Shown here piece by piece: positions 46,865 to 56,491 of a stretch of DNA of 64,000 nt. The notes under the pieces were generated by a model that saw nothing but the letters and a program-made list of their open reading frames with translations, was not told the origin of the DNA and did no database searches. Position numbers and translations under genes: made by a program. The stretch lies in NCBI RefSeq assembly GCF_009711165.2, contig NZ_WMID02000001.1, positions 434,001 through 498,000 of the forward strand, in the 5' to 3' direction. The stretch comes from Flavobacterium sp. MC2016-06 (GTDB lineage Bacteria > Bacteroidota > Bacteroidia > Flavobacteriales > Flavobacteriaceae). Each line of letters opens with the position of its first letter. Positions within the stretch are counted from its first letter, which is position 1.

Positions 46865-47983
46865 ATGAATTTAAAAATAGCAGTTTTACCAGGTGACGGA
46901 ATTGGACCTGAGGTAATTTTACAAGCCAAGAAAGCCTTACATGCAATAGGGGAAGTGTATAATCATGAATTTGTTTTTGAAGAAGCGCTTATGGGTGCAA
47001 TTGCAATAGACAAAACAGGAAATCCTTTGCCAGAACAAACTTTAAATCTTTGTTTAAACACAGATGCAGTTTTGTTTGGAGCAATTGGAGATCCTAAATA
47101 TGATAACAACCCAGATGCAAAAGTTCGTCCAGAACAAGGATTATTAAAACTGCGTAAAGAATTAGGATTGTTTGCTAACATTCGTCCTATTAAACCTTAT
47201 AAAGCATTAATTGAAGCATCTCCATTAAAAAGAGAGATTATTGAAGGTGCAGATTTTACTATTTTTAGAGAATTAACGGGTGGTGCTTATTTTGGAGCCA
47301 AAACACTAAATGAAGAAGGAACACATGCTTCAGATTTATGTGAATATTCAGAAGAAGAAATTACCAGAATTGCACATTTAGCTTTTAAATCGGCTCAAAA
47401 CCGACGTAAAAAGCTTACTATGGTTGATAAAGCAAATGTTTTAGAAACCTCTAGATTGTGGAGAAAAGTAGTTAAGAAAGTAAGCGAGAATTATCCAGAT
47501 GTTGCTTTAGACTTTTTATTTGTAGATAACGCAGCAATGCAGATCATTTTAAATCCAAAACAATTTGACGTTATTTTGACAGAGAATTTATTTGGAGATA
47601 TTTTATCAGATGAAGCAAGCGTTATTACAGGTTCTATTGGTTTATTGGCTTCGGCATCTTTAGGAGAAAAAAATGCACTTTTTGAACCTATTCATGGTTC
47701 TTATCCACAAGCAAAAGGAAAAAATATTGCCAATCCTATTGCTTCTATTTTATCTGCTGCAATGTTGTTAGAACATTTCGGATTGTATAAAGAAGCAAAT
47801 GTAGTTTATCAAGCTGTTGAAAAAGCAATAGAATATAAAGTAGTCACTGTAGATCTAAAACCAGATTCAAAATTTGGAACAAATGAAGTAGGAGAGTTTA
47901 TCTCAAACGTCATTTTTAGCAAAGACGATTTACTTTATTTTAATAATGACAACGTTCATATCGGACAATCAACAATTGTTTAA
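46865..47983 (+). CDS. leuB: 3-isopropylmalate dehydrogenase
   Basis: The 372-residue protein has the family's AVLPGDGIGPEVILQAKKAL start, the substrate loop RPEQGLLKLRKELGLFANIRP, FRELTGGAYFG, KANVLETSRLW and the NAD-binding PIHGSYPQAKGKNIANP region. It oxidises and decarboxylates 3-isopropylmalate in leucine synthesis. It lies 47 bases after leuA in the same direction. The isomerase genes leuC and leuD, needed between these two steps, are not in the window. Confidence 0.95.
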   Translation: MNLKIAVLPGDGIGPEVILQAKKALHAIGEVYNHEFVFEEALMGAIAIDKTGNPLPEQTLNLCLNTDAVLFGAIGDPKYDNNPDAKVRPEQGLLKLRKELGLFANIRPIKPYKALIEASPLKREIIEGADFTIFRELTGGAYFGAKTLNEEGTHASDLCEYSEEEITRIAHLAFKSAQNRRKKLTMVDKANVLETSRLWRKVVKKVSENYPDVALDFLFVDNAAMQIILNPKQFDVILTENLFGDILSDEASVITGSIGLLASASLGEKNALFEPIHGSYPQAKGKNIANPIASILSAAMLLEHFGLYKEANVVYQAVEKAIEYKVVTVDLKPDSKFGTNEVGEFISNVIFSKDDLLYFNNDNVHIGQSTIV

Positions 47984-48065
47984 TATTTTCTGTTAAAAAT
48001 TGAAATAAATAACAAGAAGTATTTAAAATGTTGAGATTATATTTTTTTAGTTCCATGAGTTTATA

Positions 48066-48073
48066 TACTTTTG
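48066..48073 (+). promoter_or_regulatory. -7 promoter box of the ilv operon
   Basis: TACTTTTG fits TAnnTTTG and lies 19 bases before the leader peptide ATG. A T-run sits at the -33 position. The box gives the ilv genes their own promoter, separate from leuA-leuB. Confidence 0.55.
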
Positions 48074-48092
48074 TAACACTAAAAAAGAAAAG

Positions 48093-48167
48093 ATGCAAAT
48101 CTCAATTATTATTACTTCTTCTGTCATTGTCAATGTGATTATCACATCTGCATCAGGAATGGTATAA
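48093..48167 (+). CDS. Isoleucine/valine operon leader peptide
   Basis: The 24-codon frame starts MQISIIITSSVIV and ends TSASGMV. Seven residues are Ile and four Val, nearly half the peptide, and none is Leu. It lies between a promoter box and a strong terminator upstream of ilvD. The codons overlap a small hairpin ATGTGA-TTA-TCACAT (48133-48147). The last codons contain GGAATGGT (48156-48163), which can pair, with one bulged T, with ACCTTCC (48193-48199) in the left arm of the terminator. Ribosome stalling at Ile or Val codons would thus favour read-through. Attenuation is inferred. Confidence 0.88.
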   Translation: MQISIIITSSVIVNVIITSASGMV

Positions 48168-48190
48168 ATATAATTGAAAAACTATATTAC

Positions 48191-48221
48191 AAACCTTCCA
48201 AATACTGGAAGGTTTTTTTTT
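48191..48221 (+). terminator. Attenuator terminator of the ilv operon
   Basis: AAACCTTCCA (48191-48200) pairs perfectly with TGGAAGGTTT (48206-48215) around AATAC and is followed by a nine-T run. It starts 23 bases after the leader stop and ends 28 bases before ilvD. Its left arm overlaps the proposed antiterminator partner. Confidence 0.93.
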
Positions 48222-48249
48222 GGAATAAAAATTAAAAAAATAATACATA

Positions 48250-49923
48250 ATGGAATTAAATAAGTACAGCAAAACCATCACTCAAGATCAAACACAACCA
48301 GCGGCACAAGCTATGTTGTATGGGATTGGTTTAACTGAAGAAGATTTGAAAAAAGCACAAGTTGGTATTGTGAGCATGGGTTACGATGGTAACACTTGCA
48401 ACATGCACTTGAATGATTTAGCAAAAGATGTTAAAAAAGGTGTTTGGGATGCAGATCTAGTCGGACTTATTTTTAATACCATTGGTGTTAGTGATGGAAT
48501 TTCTAACGGGACTGAAGGAATGCGTTATTCATTAGTATCTCGTGATGTAATTGCAGATTCTATAGAAACAGTAGCAGGAGCACAATGGTATGATAGTATT
48601 ATTGCGATACCAGGTTGCGATAAAAATATGCCGGGAGCTTTAATTGCTATGGGAAGATTAAACCGTCCGTCTCTTATGGTTTACGGAGGATCTATTCACT
48701 CAGGAAAATGGAAAGGTGAATCTTTAAACATCGTTTCTGCTTTTGAAGCTTTAGGAAAAAAAGTAAAAGGCGAAATTACTCCAGAAGATTTTAAAGGAGT
48801 TATTCAAAATGCTTGTCCGGGAGCTGGTGCTTGCGGCGGTATGTATACTGCAAACACAATGTCTTCTGCAATTGAAGCATTAGGAATGAGTTTGCCATAC
48901 AGTTCTTCAAACCCTGCTTTAAGTCAGGAGAAAAGAGACGAATGTCTGGCAGCCGGAGCAGCAATCAAAATATTATTAGAAAAAGATATTAAGCCAAAAG
49001 ATATCATGACTCGTAAAGCTTTTGAAAATGCTATTACAATTGTAGCAGTTTTAGGAGGTTCTACAAATGCAGTTATGCACTTAATTGCAATGGCTCACGC
49101 CGTTGATATTACAATTACTTTGGATGATTTCCAAGCCATTAATGATAGAACTCCAGTATTGGCCGATATGAAGCCAAGTGGTAAATATATGATGGAAGAC
49201 ATTCATGAAGTTGGAGGAATTCCTTCAATAATGAAATATTTATTGAAAGTTGGGCTGCTTCACGGAGATTGTTTGACTGTAACAGGAAAAACAGTTGCTG
49301 AAAACTTAGCTTCAACTCCAGATTTACAAGATGGTCAAGAAGTAATTCACGAAATTCAAAAAGCATTAAAACCAACTGGAAACATTCAGGTTTTATATGG
49401 AAATCTTGCTTCAGAAGGAGCTGTTGCGAAAATCAGCGGAAAAGAAGGAGAATATTTTGAAGGTCCAGCGGTTGTTTTTGAAGGAGAATTTGAAGTAATT
49501 CCAGGTCTTGAAGCCGGAAAAATTAAACCGGGTAATGTAGTCGTCATCAGGTATTGTGGACCAAAAGGTGGTCCAGGAATGCCGGAAATGCTGAAACCTA
49601 CATCTGCTATTATTGGAGCAGGATTAGGAAGTACCTGTGCTCTTATCACAGACGGTAGATTCTCTGGAGGTTCACATGGCTTTGTGGTAGGACACATAAC
49701 ACCAGAGGCTTATGATGGCGGAGGTATTGCTTTAGTAAAAGATGGTGATTTAATTGCTATTGATGCTGTAAAAAATACAATCGACCTGAAAATATCTGAC
49801 GAAGAATTTGCAGCTCGTAAAGCGACTTGGGTTCAACCGCCTTTAAAAGTTACAAAAGGAGTATTGCTTAAATACGCAAGATCGGTTTCTAGCGCTTCTA
49901 CAGGCTGCGTTACCGATAATTAA
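48250..49923 (+). CDS. ilvD: Dihydroxy-acid dehydratase
   Basis: The 557-residue iron-sulfur enzyme has the cluster cysteines in [23 protein letters not shown] and [18 protein letters not shown]. The C-terminal catalytic serine region is [16 protein letters not shown]. It makes the 2-oxo acids of Ile and Val from the dihydroxy acids. It is the first gene after the ilv attenuator. The set of Cys and the length match the [2Fe-2S] IlvD/EDD family. IlvD is preferred over Edd because the next genes are ilvB, ilvN and ilvC. Confidence 0.96.
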   Translation: MELNKYSKTITQDQTQPAAQAMLYGIGLTEEDLKKAQVGIVSMGYDGNTCNMHLNDLAKDVKKGVWDADLVGLIFNTIGVSDGISNGTEGMRYSLVSRDVIADSIETVAGAQWYDSIIAIPGCDKNMPGALIAMGRLNRPSLMVYGGSIHSGKWKGESLNIVSAFEALGKKVKGEITPEDFKGVIQNACPGAGACGGMYTANTMSSAIEALGMSLPYSSSNPALSQEKRDECLAAGAAIKILLEKDIKPKDIMTRKAFENAITIVAVLGGSTNAVMHLIAMAHAVDITITLDDFQAINDRTPVLADMKPSGKYMMEDIHEVGGIPSIMKYLLKVGLLHGDCLTVTGKTVAENLASTPDLQDGQEVIHEIQKALKPTGNIQVLYGNLASEGAVAKISGKEGEYFEGPAVVFEGEFEVIPGLEAGKIKPGNVVVIRYCGPKGGPGMPEMLKPTSAIIGAGLGSTCALITDGRFSGGSHGFVVGHITPEAYDGGGIALVKDGDLIAIDAVKNTIDLKISDEEFAARKATWVQPPLKVTKGVLLKYARSVSSASTGCVTDN

Positions 49924-49927
49924 TCAT

Positions 49928-50076
49928 TCAACAACAATATCAATGACAATATCAATGACAAAAACAAAAATCAACAGTAATAAAAAATAGAAATATAAAA
50001 GATCAATTTAAATTGAATCTTGATATTCCCATTGATTTTTGAAATTGAATTTTGATATTGATTTTTGAAAAAAAAT
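49928..50076. repeat. ATATCAATGAC-word inverted repeat between ilvD and ilvB
   Basis: Left half has CAATATCAATGACAATATCA and AAAAACAAAAATCAA. Right half has TTGATATTCCCATTGATTTT and TGATATTGATTTTTG. The two halves can pair in several registers. The right edge provides an in-frame TTG at 50052, upstream of the real ilvB ATG. Confidence 0.7.
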
Positions 50077-50081
50077 ATACT

Positions 50082-51770
50082 ATGAAAATATCAGGGGCGG
50101 AAGCCGTTATAAGATGTTTATTGGCAGAAGGAGTAGACTTGGTTTATGGATATCCGGGAGGAGCTATAATGCCGGTTTATGACGAATTATATAAATTTCA
50201 AGATCAATTACACCACGTTTTAGTACGTCACGAACAAGGTGCAACTCATGCAGCTCAAGGTTATGCTAGAGCTACAGGAAAAGTAGGGGTAGCTATTGCT
50301 ACTTCTGGACCAGGAGCTACAAATTTAGTGACAGGAATTGCTGATGCTCAGATCGATTCTACACCAATGGTTTGTATTACAGGACAAGTTGGAAAACATT
50401 TGTTAGGTTCGGATGCTTTTCAGGAAACTGATATTATCGGAATTTCGACTCCAGTTACCAAATGGAATTATCAGATTACAGAAGCTTCTGAGATTCCAGA
50501 AATCATTGCAAAAGCATTTTATATTGCACGTTCTGGACGTCCAGGACCTGTATTAATTGACATTACTAAAAATGCTCAGTTTGATGAGTTCGATTTTAGT
50601 TACGAAAAATGTACTGCAATTAGAAGTTATGTTCCAGTACCAAAATTAAAATTAGATAAAGTTGCCGAAGCTGCGGCTATAATCAATAGTGCAAAAAAAC
50701 CTTTTATCGTTTTCGGACAGGGAATTATTTTAGGTCAAGCCGAAGAACAGCTAAAAGCATTAATTGAAAAATCTGGAATTCCTGCAGGATGGACAATTTT
50801 AGGACTTTCTGCTTTGCCAACAAGTCACCCGTTAAACGTTGGTATGCTTGGAATGCACGGAAATTACGGCCCAAATTTATTGACTAACGAATGTGATGTT
50901 TTAATTGCTTTAGGAATGCGTTTTGATGACCGTGTAACGGGAGATTTGAAAACCTATGCTAAACAAGCAAAAGTGATTCATTTTGAAATTGATCCAGCTG
51001 AAGTTGATAAAAACGTAAAAACAGAAGTTGCTGTTTTAGGCGATGTAAAAGAAGCTTTGACTGCTTTATTACCGTTAATTGATGGTAATGCACATGATGC
51101 TTGGCACAACGTATTTAAAGAAAAATATAAGATAGAATTCGATAAAGTTATTGGTGAAGAATTAAACCCAACCAATGGTAAAGGAATTTCAATGGGAGAA
51201 ACTATCGAAATGATCAATAAACACTCAAAAGGTGATGCGATTATGGTTTCTGATGTTGGGCAGCACCAAATGTTTGCTTGTCGTTACGCAAAATTTAATA
51301 CAACCAAAAGTAATATTACTTCTGGAGGTCTAGGAACTATGGGATTTGCTTTACCAGCTGCAATTGGAGCAAAAATGGGAAGACCAGACCGTGAAGTTGT
51401 TGCCATTATTGGAGATGGAGGTTTCCAGATGACAATTCAGGAATTGGGGACTATTTTTCAAACGAAAGTACCAGTTAAGATTGTTGTTTTAAATAATGAA
51501 TTTTTAGGAATGGTGCGTCAATGGCAGGAATTGTTTTTTGACAATAGATATGCTTCGACAAACATGATCAATCCAAATTTCACTGCGATTGCAGAAGGAT
51601 ATTATATCAAATCTAAAAAAGTAACGGATCGTGAAGATTTAGATGCTGCTGTTGCCGAAATGATGGCTTCAAAAGATTCTTATTTCTTAGAAGTTATGGT
51701 CGAAAAAGAAAACAATGTATTCCCGATGATTCCAACAGGAGCATGCGTTTCTGAAATTAGATTAAGCTAA
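50082..51770 (+). CDS. ilvB: Acetolactate synthase large subunit
   Basis: Starting at the ATG at 50082, the protein has 562 residues. An upstream TTG lies within the intergenic repeat and is rejected. The thiamine-diphosphate enzyme shows the catalytic Glu in LVRHEQGATHAAQGYARATG. ATSGPGATNLVTGIADA and TGQVGKHLLGSDAFQE follow. The cofactor-binding GDGGFQMTIQELGTI...NN motif is near 455-485, and VRQWQELFF near 495. It condenses pyruvate with pyruvate or 2-oxobutyrate. Its partner regulatory subunit is encoded next. Confidence 0.96.
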   Translation: MKISGAEAVIRCLLAEGVDLVYGYPGGAIMPVYDELYKFQDQLHHVLVRHEQGATHAAQGYARATGKVGVAIATSGPGATNLVTGIADAQIDSTPMVCITGQVGKHLLGSDAFQETDIIGISTPVTKWNYQITEASEIPEIIAKAFYIARSGRPGPVLIDITKNAQFDEFDFSYEKCTAIRSYVPVPKLKLDKVAEAAAIINSAKKPFIVFGQGIILGQAEEQLKALIEKSGIPAGWTILGLSALPTSHPLNVGMLGMHGNYGPNLLTNECDVLIALGMRFDDRVTGDLKTYAKQAKVIHFEIDPAEVDKNVKTEVAVLGDVKEALTALLPLIDGNAHDAWHNVFKEKYKIEFDKVIGEELNPTNGKGISMGETIEMINKHSKGDAIMVSDVGQHQMFACRYAKFNTTKSNITSGGLGTMGFALPAAIGAKMGRPDREVVAIIGDGGFQMTIQELGTIFQTKVPVKIVVLNNEFLGMVRQWQELFFDNRYASTNMINPNFTAIAEGYYIKSKKVTDREDLDAAVAEMMASKDSYFLEVMVEKENNVFPMIPTGACVSEIRLS

Positions 51771-51774
51771 AGAA

Positions 51775-51832
51775 AAAGTTTCAGGTTTCAAGTTTCAGGT
51801 TTCACGTTCTCAACAGAACTTGAAACATGAAA
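51775..51832. repeat. ACTTGAAAC-family hairpin between ilvB and ilvN
   Basis: AGTTTCAGGTTTCAAGTTTC on the left (from 51777) faces AACTTGAAACATGAAAC on the right (from 51817). A change from CTTG to CATG creates an ATG at 51827 that is in frame with ilvN. Confidence 0.78.
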
Positions 51833-51853
51833 CAAATAAAACTAAAAAATAAC

Positions 51854-52375
51854 ATGGAAGATAAAACATTTACCATATCGGTATATTCAGAAAATAACGT
51901 GGGCTTGTTGAATAGAATATCTGGAATATTCTTAAAGCGTCACATTAATATATTAAGTCTAAACGTTTCAGAATCAGAAATAGAGAATGTTTCAAGATTC
52001 ATTATTGTAGTAGAAACTACTGAGAAATGGGTTAAGAATATTGTGGGTCAGATTGAAAAACAAATTGAAGTCATAAAAGCTTTTTATCACACCGACGAAG
52101 AGACTATTTATTTAGAAAATGCTTTGTTTAAAATCGCTTCAAATTTGTTATTTGATGAAAAACAGATTCAGAATATTATTAAAGACAGCCAGTCTACAAT
52201 TGTAACCGTTTCTCGTGATTTCTTTGTAATTTCAAAATCGGGAAGACGTTCTGAAATTGAAGAATTGTACGCAAAGTTTAAGCCTTACGGAATTATGCAG
52301 TTTGTACGTTCTGGAAGAATATCCGTTTCTAAAGAAAAAATGGAAATTTCAACATTATTAGAAACATTCAAATAG
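51854..52375 (+). CDS. ilvN: Acetolactate synthase small subunit
   Basis: The ATG at 51854 gives 173 residues. An in-frame ATG at 51827 lies inside the repeat arm and would add nine residues (MKQIKLKNN) that are not part of the domain. The N-terminal ACT domain (about 4-75) reads FTISVYSENNVGLLNRISGIFLKRHINILSLNV, typical of IlvN/IlvH. The C-terminal half (about 80-173) is the second regulatory domain, ending IMQFVRSGRISVSK. It binds valine or other branched-chain products and controls IlvB. Confidence 0.95.
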   Translation: MEDKTFTISVYSENNVGLLNRISGIFLKRHINILSLNVSESEIENVSRFIIVVETTEKWVKNIVGQIEKQIEVIKAFYHTDEETIYLENALFKIASNLLFDEKQIQNIIKDSQSTIVTVSRDFFVISKSGRRSEIEELYAKFKPYGIMQFVRSGRISVSKEKMEISTLLETFK

Positions 52376-52458
52376 TATCATTTTACGCTGCAGATCTGCA
52401 GTTCAGTTTATATTAATCAATTATTAAATTACACATTCATTAAATATTTTTAAAAAAA

Positions 52459-53928
52459 ATGGCAAATTATTTCAACACATTACCACTTAGATTACAATTA
52501 GAGCAATTAGGAGTTTGCGAATTTATGGATCAATCTCAATTTGCAGACGGAATTTCAGCATTAGCAGGAAAAAAAGTCGTAATTGTAGGTTGTGGTGCAC
52601 AAGGTTTGAATCAAGGTTTAAACATGAGAGATTCTGGTTTAGATATTTCATATGCATTACGTGAAGATGCAATCGCTGAAAAAAGAGCTTCTTATAAAAA
52701 TGCTACTGAAAATGGTTTTACTGTTGGTACTTATCAAGAATTAATTCCAACTGCAGATTTAGTTTGTAATCTTACACCAGACAAGCAGCATACTGCCGTG
52801 GTAACTGCTATTATGCCATTAATGAAAAACGGATCTACTTTATCGTATTCTCACGGATTCAACATTGTTGAAGAAGGAATGCAGATTCGTAAAGATATTA
52901 CTGTAATTATGTGTGCGCCTAAATGTCCAGGATCTGAAGTACGTGAAGAGTACAAAAGAGGATTTGGTGTACCAACACTTATCGCTGTTCACCCAGAAAA
53001 CGATCCAAACGGTTTAGGTTTAGATCAAGCAAAAGCTTACGCAGTTGCAACTGGAGGTCACAGAGCAGGAGTTTTAAAATCGTCTTTCGTTGCCGAAGTA
53101 AAATCAGATTTAATGGGTGAGCAGACTATTCTTTGTGGTTTGTTACAAACAGGATCTATTTTATGTTTTGATAAAATGGTTGAAAAAGGAATTGATGCAG
53201 CTTATGCTTCAAAACTAATTCAATTTGGATGGGAAACTATTACTGAGGCTTTAAAACACGGTGGTATTACGAATATGATGGATCGTCTTTCTAATCCTGC
53301 AAAAATCGAAGCTTACGAAATTGCAGATGAATTAAAAGATATCATGCGTCCGTTATTCCAAAAACACCAAGACGATATTATTTCTGGAGAATTCTCTAGA
53401 ACGATGATGATCGACTGGGCAAATGACGATGTTAACTTATTAAAATGGAGAGCTGCTACAGGAGAAACTAACTTCGAAAAAACAGCACCGCAAGAAGCTC
53501 CAATTTCTGAGCAGGAATATTTTGACAATGGAGTTTTAATGATTGCAATGGTAAAAGCTGGTGTAGAATTGGCTTTTGAAACGATGACAGAAGCAGGAAT
53601 CATTGAAGAATCTGCTTACTATGAGTCATTACACGAATTGCCGTTGATTGCAAATACTATAGCAAGAAAAAAATTATTTGAAATGAACCGCGTTATCTCG
53701 GATACTGCAGAATATGGTTGTTATTTATTTGACCATGCTTGTAAACCGTTATTGACTGAGTTTATGAAAAAAGTAGAAACAAACGTAATCGGAAAACCAT
53801 TTTCAACTTCAAACGGAGTAGATAATGCTGTTTTAATTGCAGTAAACAAAGAAATTCGTCAGCATCCTATCGAAGAAGTAGGAGAGTGGTTGAGAGAATC
53901 TATGACTGCAATGAAAAAAATTGGATAA
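52459..53928 (+). CDS. ilvC: Ketol-acid reductoisomerase, class II
   Basis: The 489-residue protein is of the long, class II type like that of E. coli. NADPH-binding [17 protein letters not shown] lies near 45-61, and [40 protein letters not shown] and the duplicated knotted C-terminal domain follow. It isomerises and reduces acetolactate or acetohydroxybutyrate. It ends the visible ilv cluster. ilvA, which often follows in related genomes, is not found here. Confidence 0.96.
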   Translation: MANYFNTLPLRLQLEQLGVCEFMDQSQFADGISALAGKKVVIVGCGAQGLNQGLNMRDSGLDISYALREDAIAEKRASYKNATENGFTVGTYQELIPTADLVCNLTPDKQHTAVVTAIMPLMKNGSTLSYSHGFNIVEEGMQIRKDITVIMCAPKCPGSEVREEYKRGFGVPTLIAVHPENDPNGLGLDQAKAYAVATGGHRAGVLKSSFVAEVKSDLMGEQTILCGLLQTGSILCFDKMVEKGIDAAYASKLIQFGWETITEALKHGGITNMMDRLSNPAKIEAYEIADELKDIMRPLFQKHQDDIISGEFSRTMMIDWANDDVNLLKWRAATGETNFEKTAPQEAPISEQEYFDNGVLMIAMVKAGVELAFETMTEAGIIEESAYYESLHELPLIANTIARKKLFEMNRVISDTAEYGCYLFDHACKPLLTEFMKKVETNVIGKPFSTSNGVDNAVLIAVNKEIRQHPIEEVGEWLRESMTAMKKIG

Positions 53929-54230
53929 TAAAAATGGGAGTTACCACACATTCGTATGTGGTGGGATCTGTACTCTGTATCTCTGTTTTATAAATATTTT
54001 GAATTAGTAAGCACTTATTAAGAAAATGGATATAGATGCAAATTGCATTCACTTAACTTCGTAAAAAGTAAGTTAAGTGAGGCTAATCCCTAATGTTGGG
54101 GTATGTTTAGAAATAAATGTACTTGTTGAAATTTCTGTTTTAATTAATAAAGATGCTGCTATTTTCAAAATAGATCAAAGTATTGTAATGCAGAATTACG
54201 AAATTAATTGTTATTGAAATTTGTTAATTT
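53929..54230. other. Structured non-coding stretch after ilvC
   Basis: About 300 bases without a convincing gene. It contains a small hairpin with ACCACA/TGTGGT arms (53943-53962). A clear 11-bp stem TCACTTAACTT (54047-54057) with AAGTTAAGTGA (54070-54080) follows. It could be the 3' leader of the ilv message, a small RNA or a decayed element. A terminator follows it. Confidence 0.4.
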
Positions 54231-54267
54231 AAAAAAGGTATAATATTAATTTATTATGCCTTTTTTT
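54231..54267 (+). terminator. Terminator of ilv operon or of a small RNA
   Basis: AAAAAAGGTATAATA (54231-54245) pairs with TATTATGCCTTTTTT (one G-U) and a T-run. It is 300 bases after ilvC, so the message has a long tail unless another promoter lies in between. Confidence 0.8.
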
Positions 54268-54314
54268 CAATTTACATTTTTCCTTAAAAAAGTATATTTT
54301 TAAACATAATTCAT

Positions 54315-54350
54315 AAAAAAGCGATATTTTTTTTGCTATATGCTTTTTTT
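54315..54350 (+). terminator. Terminator-like hairpin in the acs upstream region
   Basis: AAAAAAGC plus ATAT pairs with ATAT plus GCTTTTTT, with one bulged G, followed by T. It could be a second terminator behind the one at 54231 or part of the acs leader. The remaining 77 bases to acs are AT-rich. Confidence 0.5.
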
Positions 54351-54427
54351 AGTTAAAATTTATAGATTAAATAATTTTAAGAATACGTTGATATTTAATA
54401 CATTTATAAAAAAAAATTCCACAAACT

Positions 54428-56338
54428 ATGAGCTATTATAAAATTGAAAATTTAGAGCAATATTTTAAGCATTACAATAAATCAATAAGGGAACCAAGAA
54501 AATTTTGGGGAAAAATAGCTGAAGAAAATTTTACGTGGTACCAGCAATGGGATAAAGTTGTTGATTTTAATATGGCTGATGCTGAAGTAAAATGGTTTAC
54601 AGAAGCAAAAGTTAATATTACCAAAAATTGTATTGACAGACACTTAAGTAAAAGAGGAGAAAAAACGGCTATCATTTTTGAACCGAACGATCCTTCTGAA
54701 AGTGCTTTACATATAACGTATAACGAATTATACGAAAGAGTTTCGAAAATGTCTAATGTTTTGCGTGATCAAGGCGTAAAAAAAGGTGACAGAGTTTGCA
54801 TTTACCTTCCTATGATTCCAGAATTGGCAGTTGCTGTGTTAGCTTGTGCTAGAATTGGAGCCATTCACTCTGTAATTTTTGCTGGATTTTCTGCTTCTGC
54901 AGTTTCTGCAAGAATCAACGATTGCGAATGTAAAATGGTAATTACTTCTGATGGAGGTTATAGAGGAAACAAAACAATTGACCTAAAAGCAATTGTAGAC
55001 GAAGCATTAGATACTTGCCCTTCTGTTTCTACGGTTCTGGTTGTAAAAAGAACACAGACTGAAATCAAAATGAAAGAAGGTCGTGACGTTTGGTTACAGC
55101 CTTTATTAGATGAAGCATTAGATAATAGTGTTGCTGAAATTATGGATGCAGAAGATCCATTGTTTATTTTATATACTTCTGGATCTACAGGTAAACCAAA
55201 AGGAATGGTTCATACTACTGCAGGTTACATGGTTTATACAGCGTATACCTTTAAAAATGTTTTCAGCCACGAAGAAAATGATATTTTCTGGTGTACAGCA
55301 GATATAGGTTGGATCACTGGTCACTCTTACATTCTTTACGGACCATTATTAAATGGTGGAACAACTGTAATTTTTGAAGGAGTTCCGTCTTACCCAGATT
55401 TCAGCCGTTTTTGGGATATTATCGAAAAACATAAAATCACACAATTCTATACTGCGCCAACCGCAATTCGTTCGTTAGCAAAAGAAAGTTTAGATTATAT
55501 TCAAAAATATCCGCTTAAATCACTTAAAGTTATTGGATCTGTTGGAGAACCAATTAATGAAGAAGCTTGGCACTGGTTTAATGACCACGTTGGAGATAAG
55601 AGATGTCCGGTTGTAGATACTTGGTGGCAGACAGAAACTGGAGGAATTATGATTTCGCCAATTGCATTTGTTACGCCAACAAAACCAACTTACGCAACTT
55701 TGCCTTTACCGGGAATTCAGCCTGTTTTGATGGATGAAAAACGCAATGAAATTGAAGGTAATCAAGTTGTTGGAAGTTTATGTATTAAATTTCCTTGGCC
55801 AGGAATCGCCAGAACAATCTGGGGAGATCACCAACGTTACAAAGACACTTATTTCTCAGCTTTCCCAGGAAAATATTTTACAGGAGACGGAGCATTAAGA
55901 GACGAAGTTGGATATTATAGAATAACAGGTAGAGTAGATGACGTTGTAATTGTTTCGGGTCACAATTTAGGAACAGCTCCTATAGAAGATGCGATCAACG
56001 AACATCAAGCAGTTGCAGAATCTGCAATTGTAGGTTTCCCACATGCAATAAAAGGAAATGCTTTATACGGTTACGTTATTCTAAAAGAAACTGGAGAAGT
56101 TCGTAATAAAGAAAACTTGACAAAAGAGATTAATCAATATATTTCTGACCATATTGGACCAATTGCAAAATTAGATAAAATTCAGTTTGTTTCTGGTTTA
56201 CCAAAAACGCGTTCAGGAAAAATCATGCGTAGAATTTTACGTAAAATTGCAGAAGGAGATTATTCTAATTTTGGAGATACTTCAACATTATTAAATCCAG
56301 AAGTTGTAGAAGAAATTATGAAAGACAGAATTGCATAA
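54428..56338 (+). CDS. acs: Acetyl-CoA synthetase (AMP-forming)
   Basis: The 636-residue protein is full length. It begins with the ACS N-terminal domain (FWGKIAEENFTWYQQWDKV). The P-loop-like LYTSGSTGKPKGMVHT is near 250-265, DTWWQTETGG near 400, and the hinge region TGRVDDVVIVSGHNLGTAPIE follows. Near the C-terminus PKTRSGKIMRRILR carries the catalytic lysine that is controlled by acetylation in other bacteria. It activates acetate to acetyl-CoA. It is convergent with the exonuclease-like and DUF294 genes, a grouping also known next to acs in gammaproteobacteria. Confidence 0.96.
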   Translation: MSYYKIENLEQYFKHYNKSIREPRKFWGKIAEENFTWYQQWDKVVDFNMADAEVKWFTEAKVNITKNCIDRHLSKRGEKTAIIFEPNDPSESALHITYNELYERVSKMSNVLRDQGVKKGDRVCIYLPMIPELAVAVLACARIGAIHSVIFAGFSASAVSARINDCECKMVITSDGGYRGNKTIDLKAIVDEALDTCPSVSTVLVVKRTQTEIKMKEGRDVWLQPLLDEALDNSVAEIMDAEDPLFILYTSGSTGKPKGMVHTTAGYMVYTAYTFKNVFSHEENDIFWCTADIGWITGHSYILYGPLLNGGTTVIFEGVPSYPDFSRFWDIIEKHKITQFYTAPTAIRSLAKESLDYIQKYPLKSLKVIGSVGEPINEEAWHWFNDHVGDKRCPVVDTWWQTETGGIMISPIAFVTPTKPTYATLPLPGIQPVLMDEKRNEIEGNQVVGSLCIKFPWPGIARTIWGDHQRYKDTYFSAFPGKYFTGDGALRDEVGYYRITGRVDDVVIVSGHNLGTAPIEDAINEHQAVAESAIVGFPHAIKGNALYGYVILKETGEVRNKENLTKEINQYISDHIGPIAKLDKIQFVSGLPKTRSGKIMRRILRKIAEGDYSNFGDTSTLLNPEVVEEIMKDRIA

Positions 56339-56342
56339 AAAA

Positions 56343-56412
56343 AGTTTCAAGTTTCAAGTTTTCATGCTGAGCAAAATCGAAGCATAAAAATTGGAATTTG
56401 GAATTTCAAAAA
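56343..56412. repeat. Remnants of two repeat families after acs
   Basis: GTTTCAAGTTTCAAG (56344-56358) belongs to the ACTTGAAAC family. TTGGAATTTGGAATTTC (56391-56407) is the GGAATTT element, truncated before its second half. Confidence 0.65.
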
Positions 56413-56415
56413 ATG

Positions 56416-56463
56416 CACTAAAAAAAACAGCCTCTTAAATTTAAGAGGCTGTTTTTTTTAGTG
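56416..56463. terminator. 48-base perfect palindrome, bidirectional terminator
   Basis: Arms 56416-56439 and 56440-56463 are perfectly complementary with no spacer (CACTA, eight-A run, CAGCCTCTTAAA and its reverse). Both strands show stem plus T-run, so it can end acs and the convergent minus-strand genes. Confidence 0.92.
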
Positions 56464-56491
56464 TATTTTTTATTCTTGGAATTTTATAGAT

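Noticed and set aside
50052..50081. TTG start for ilvB
   Set aside because: It lies in the ATATCAAT-word repeat. The ATG at 50082 opens the conserved KISGAEAVIRCLLAEGV segment.
51827..51853. ATG start nine codons upstream for ilvN
   Set aside because: It comes from the arm of an ACTTGAAAC hairpin. The domain starts after the ATG at 51854.
53933..53992. 19-codon frame just after ilvC as a leader peptide
   Set aside because: No run of one amino acid and no terminator right behind it. The next gene is almost 450 bases away.
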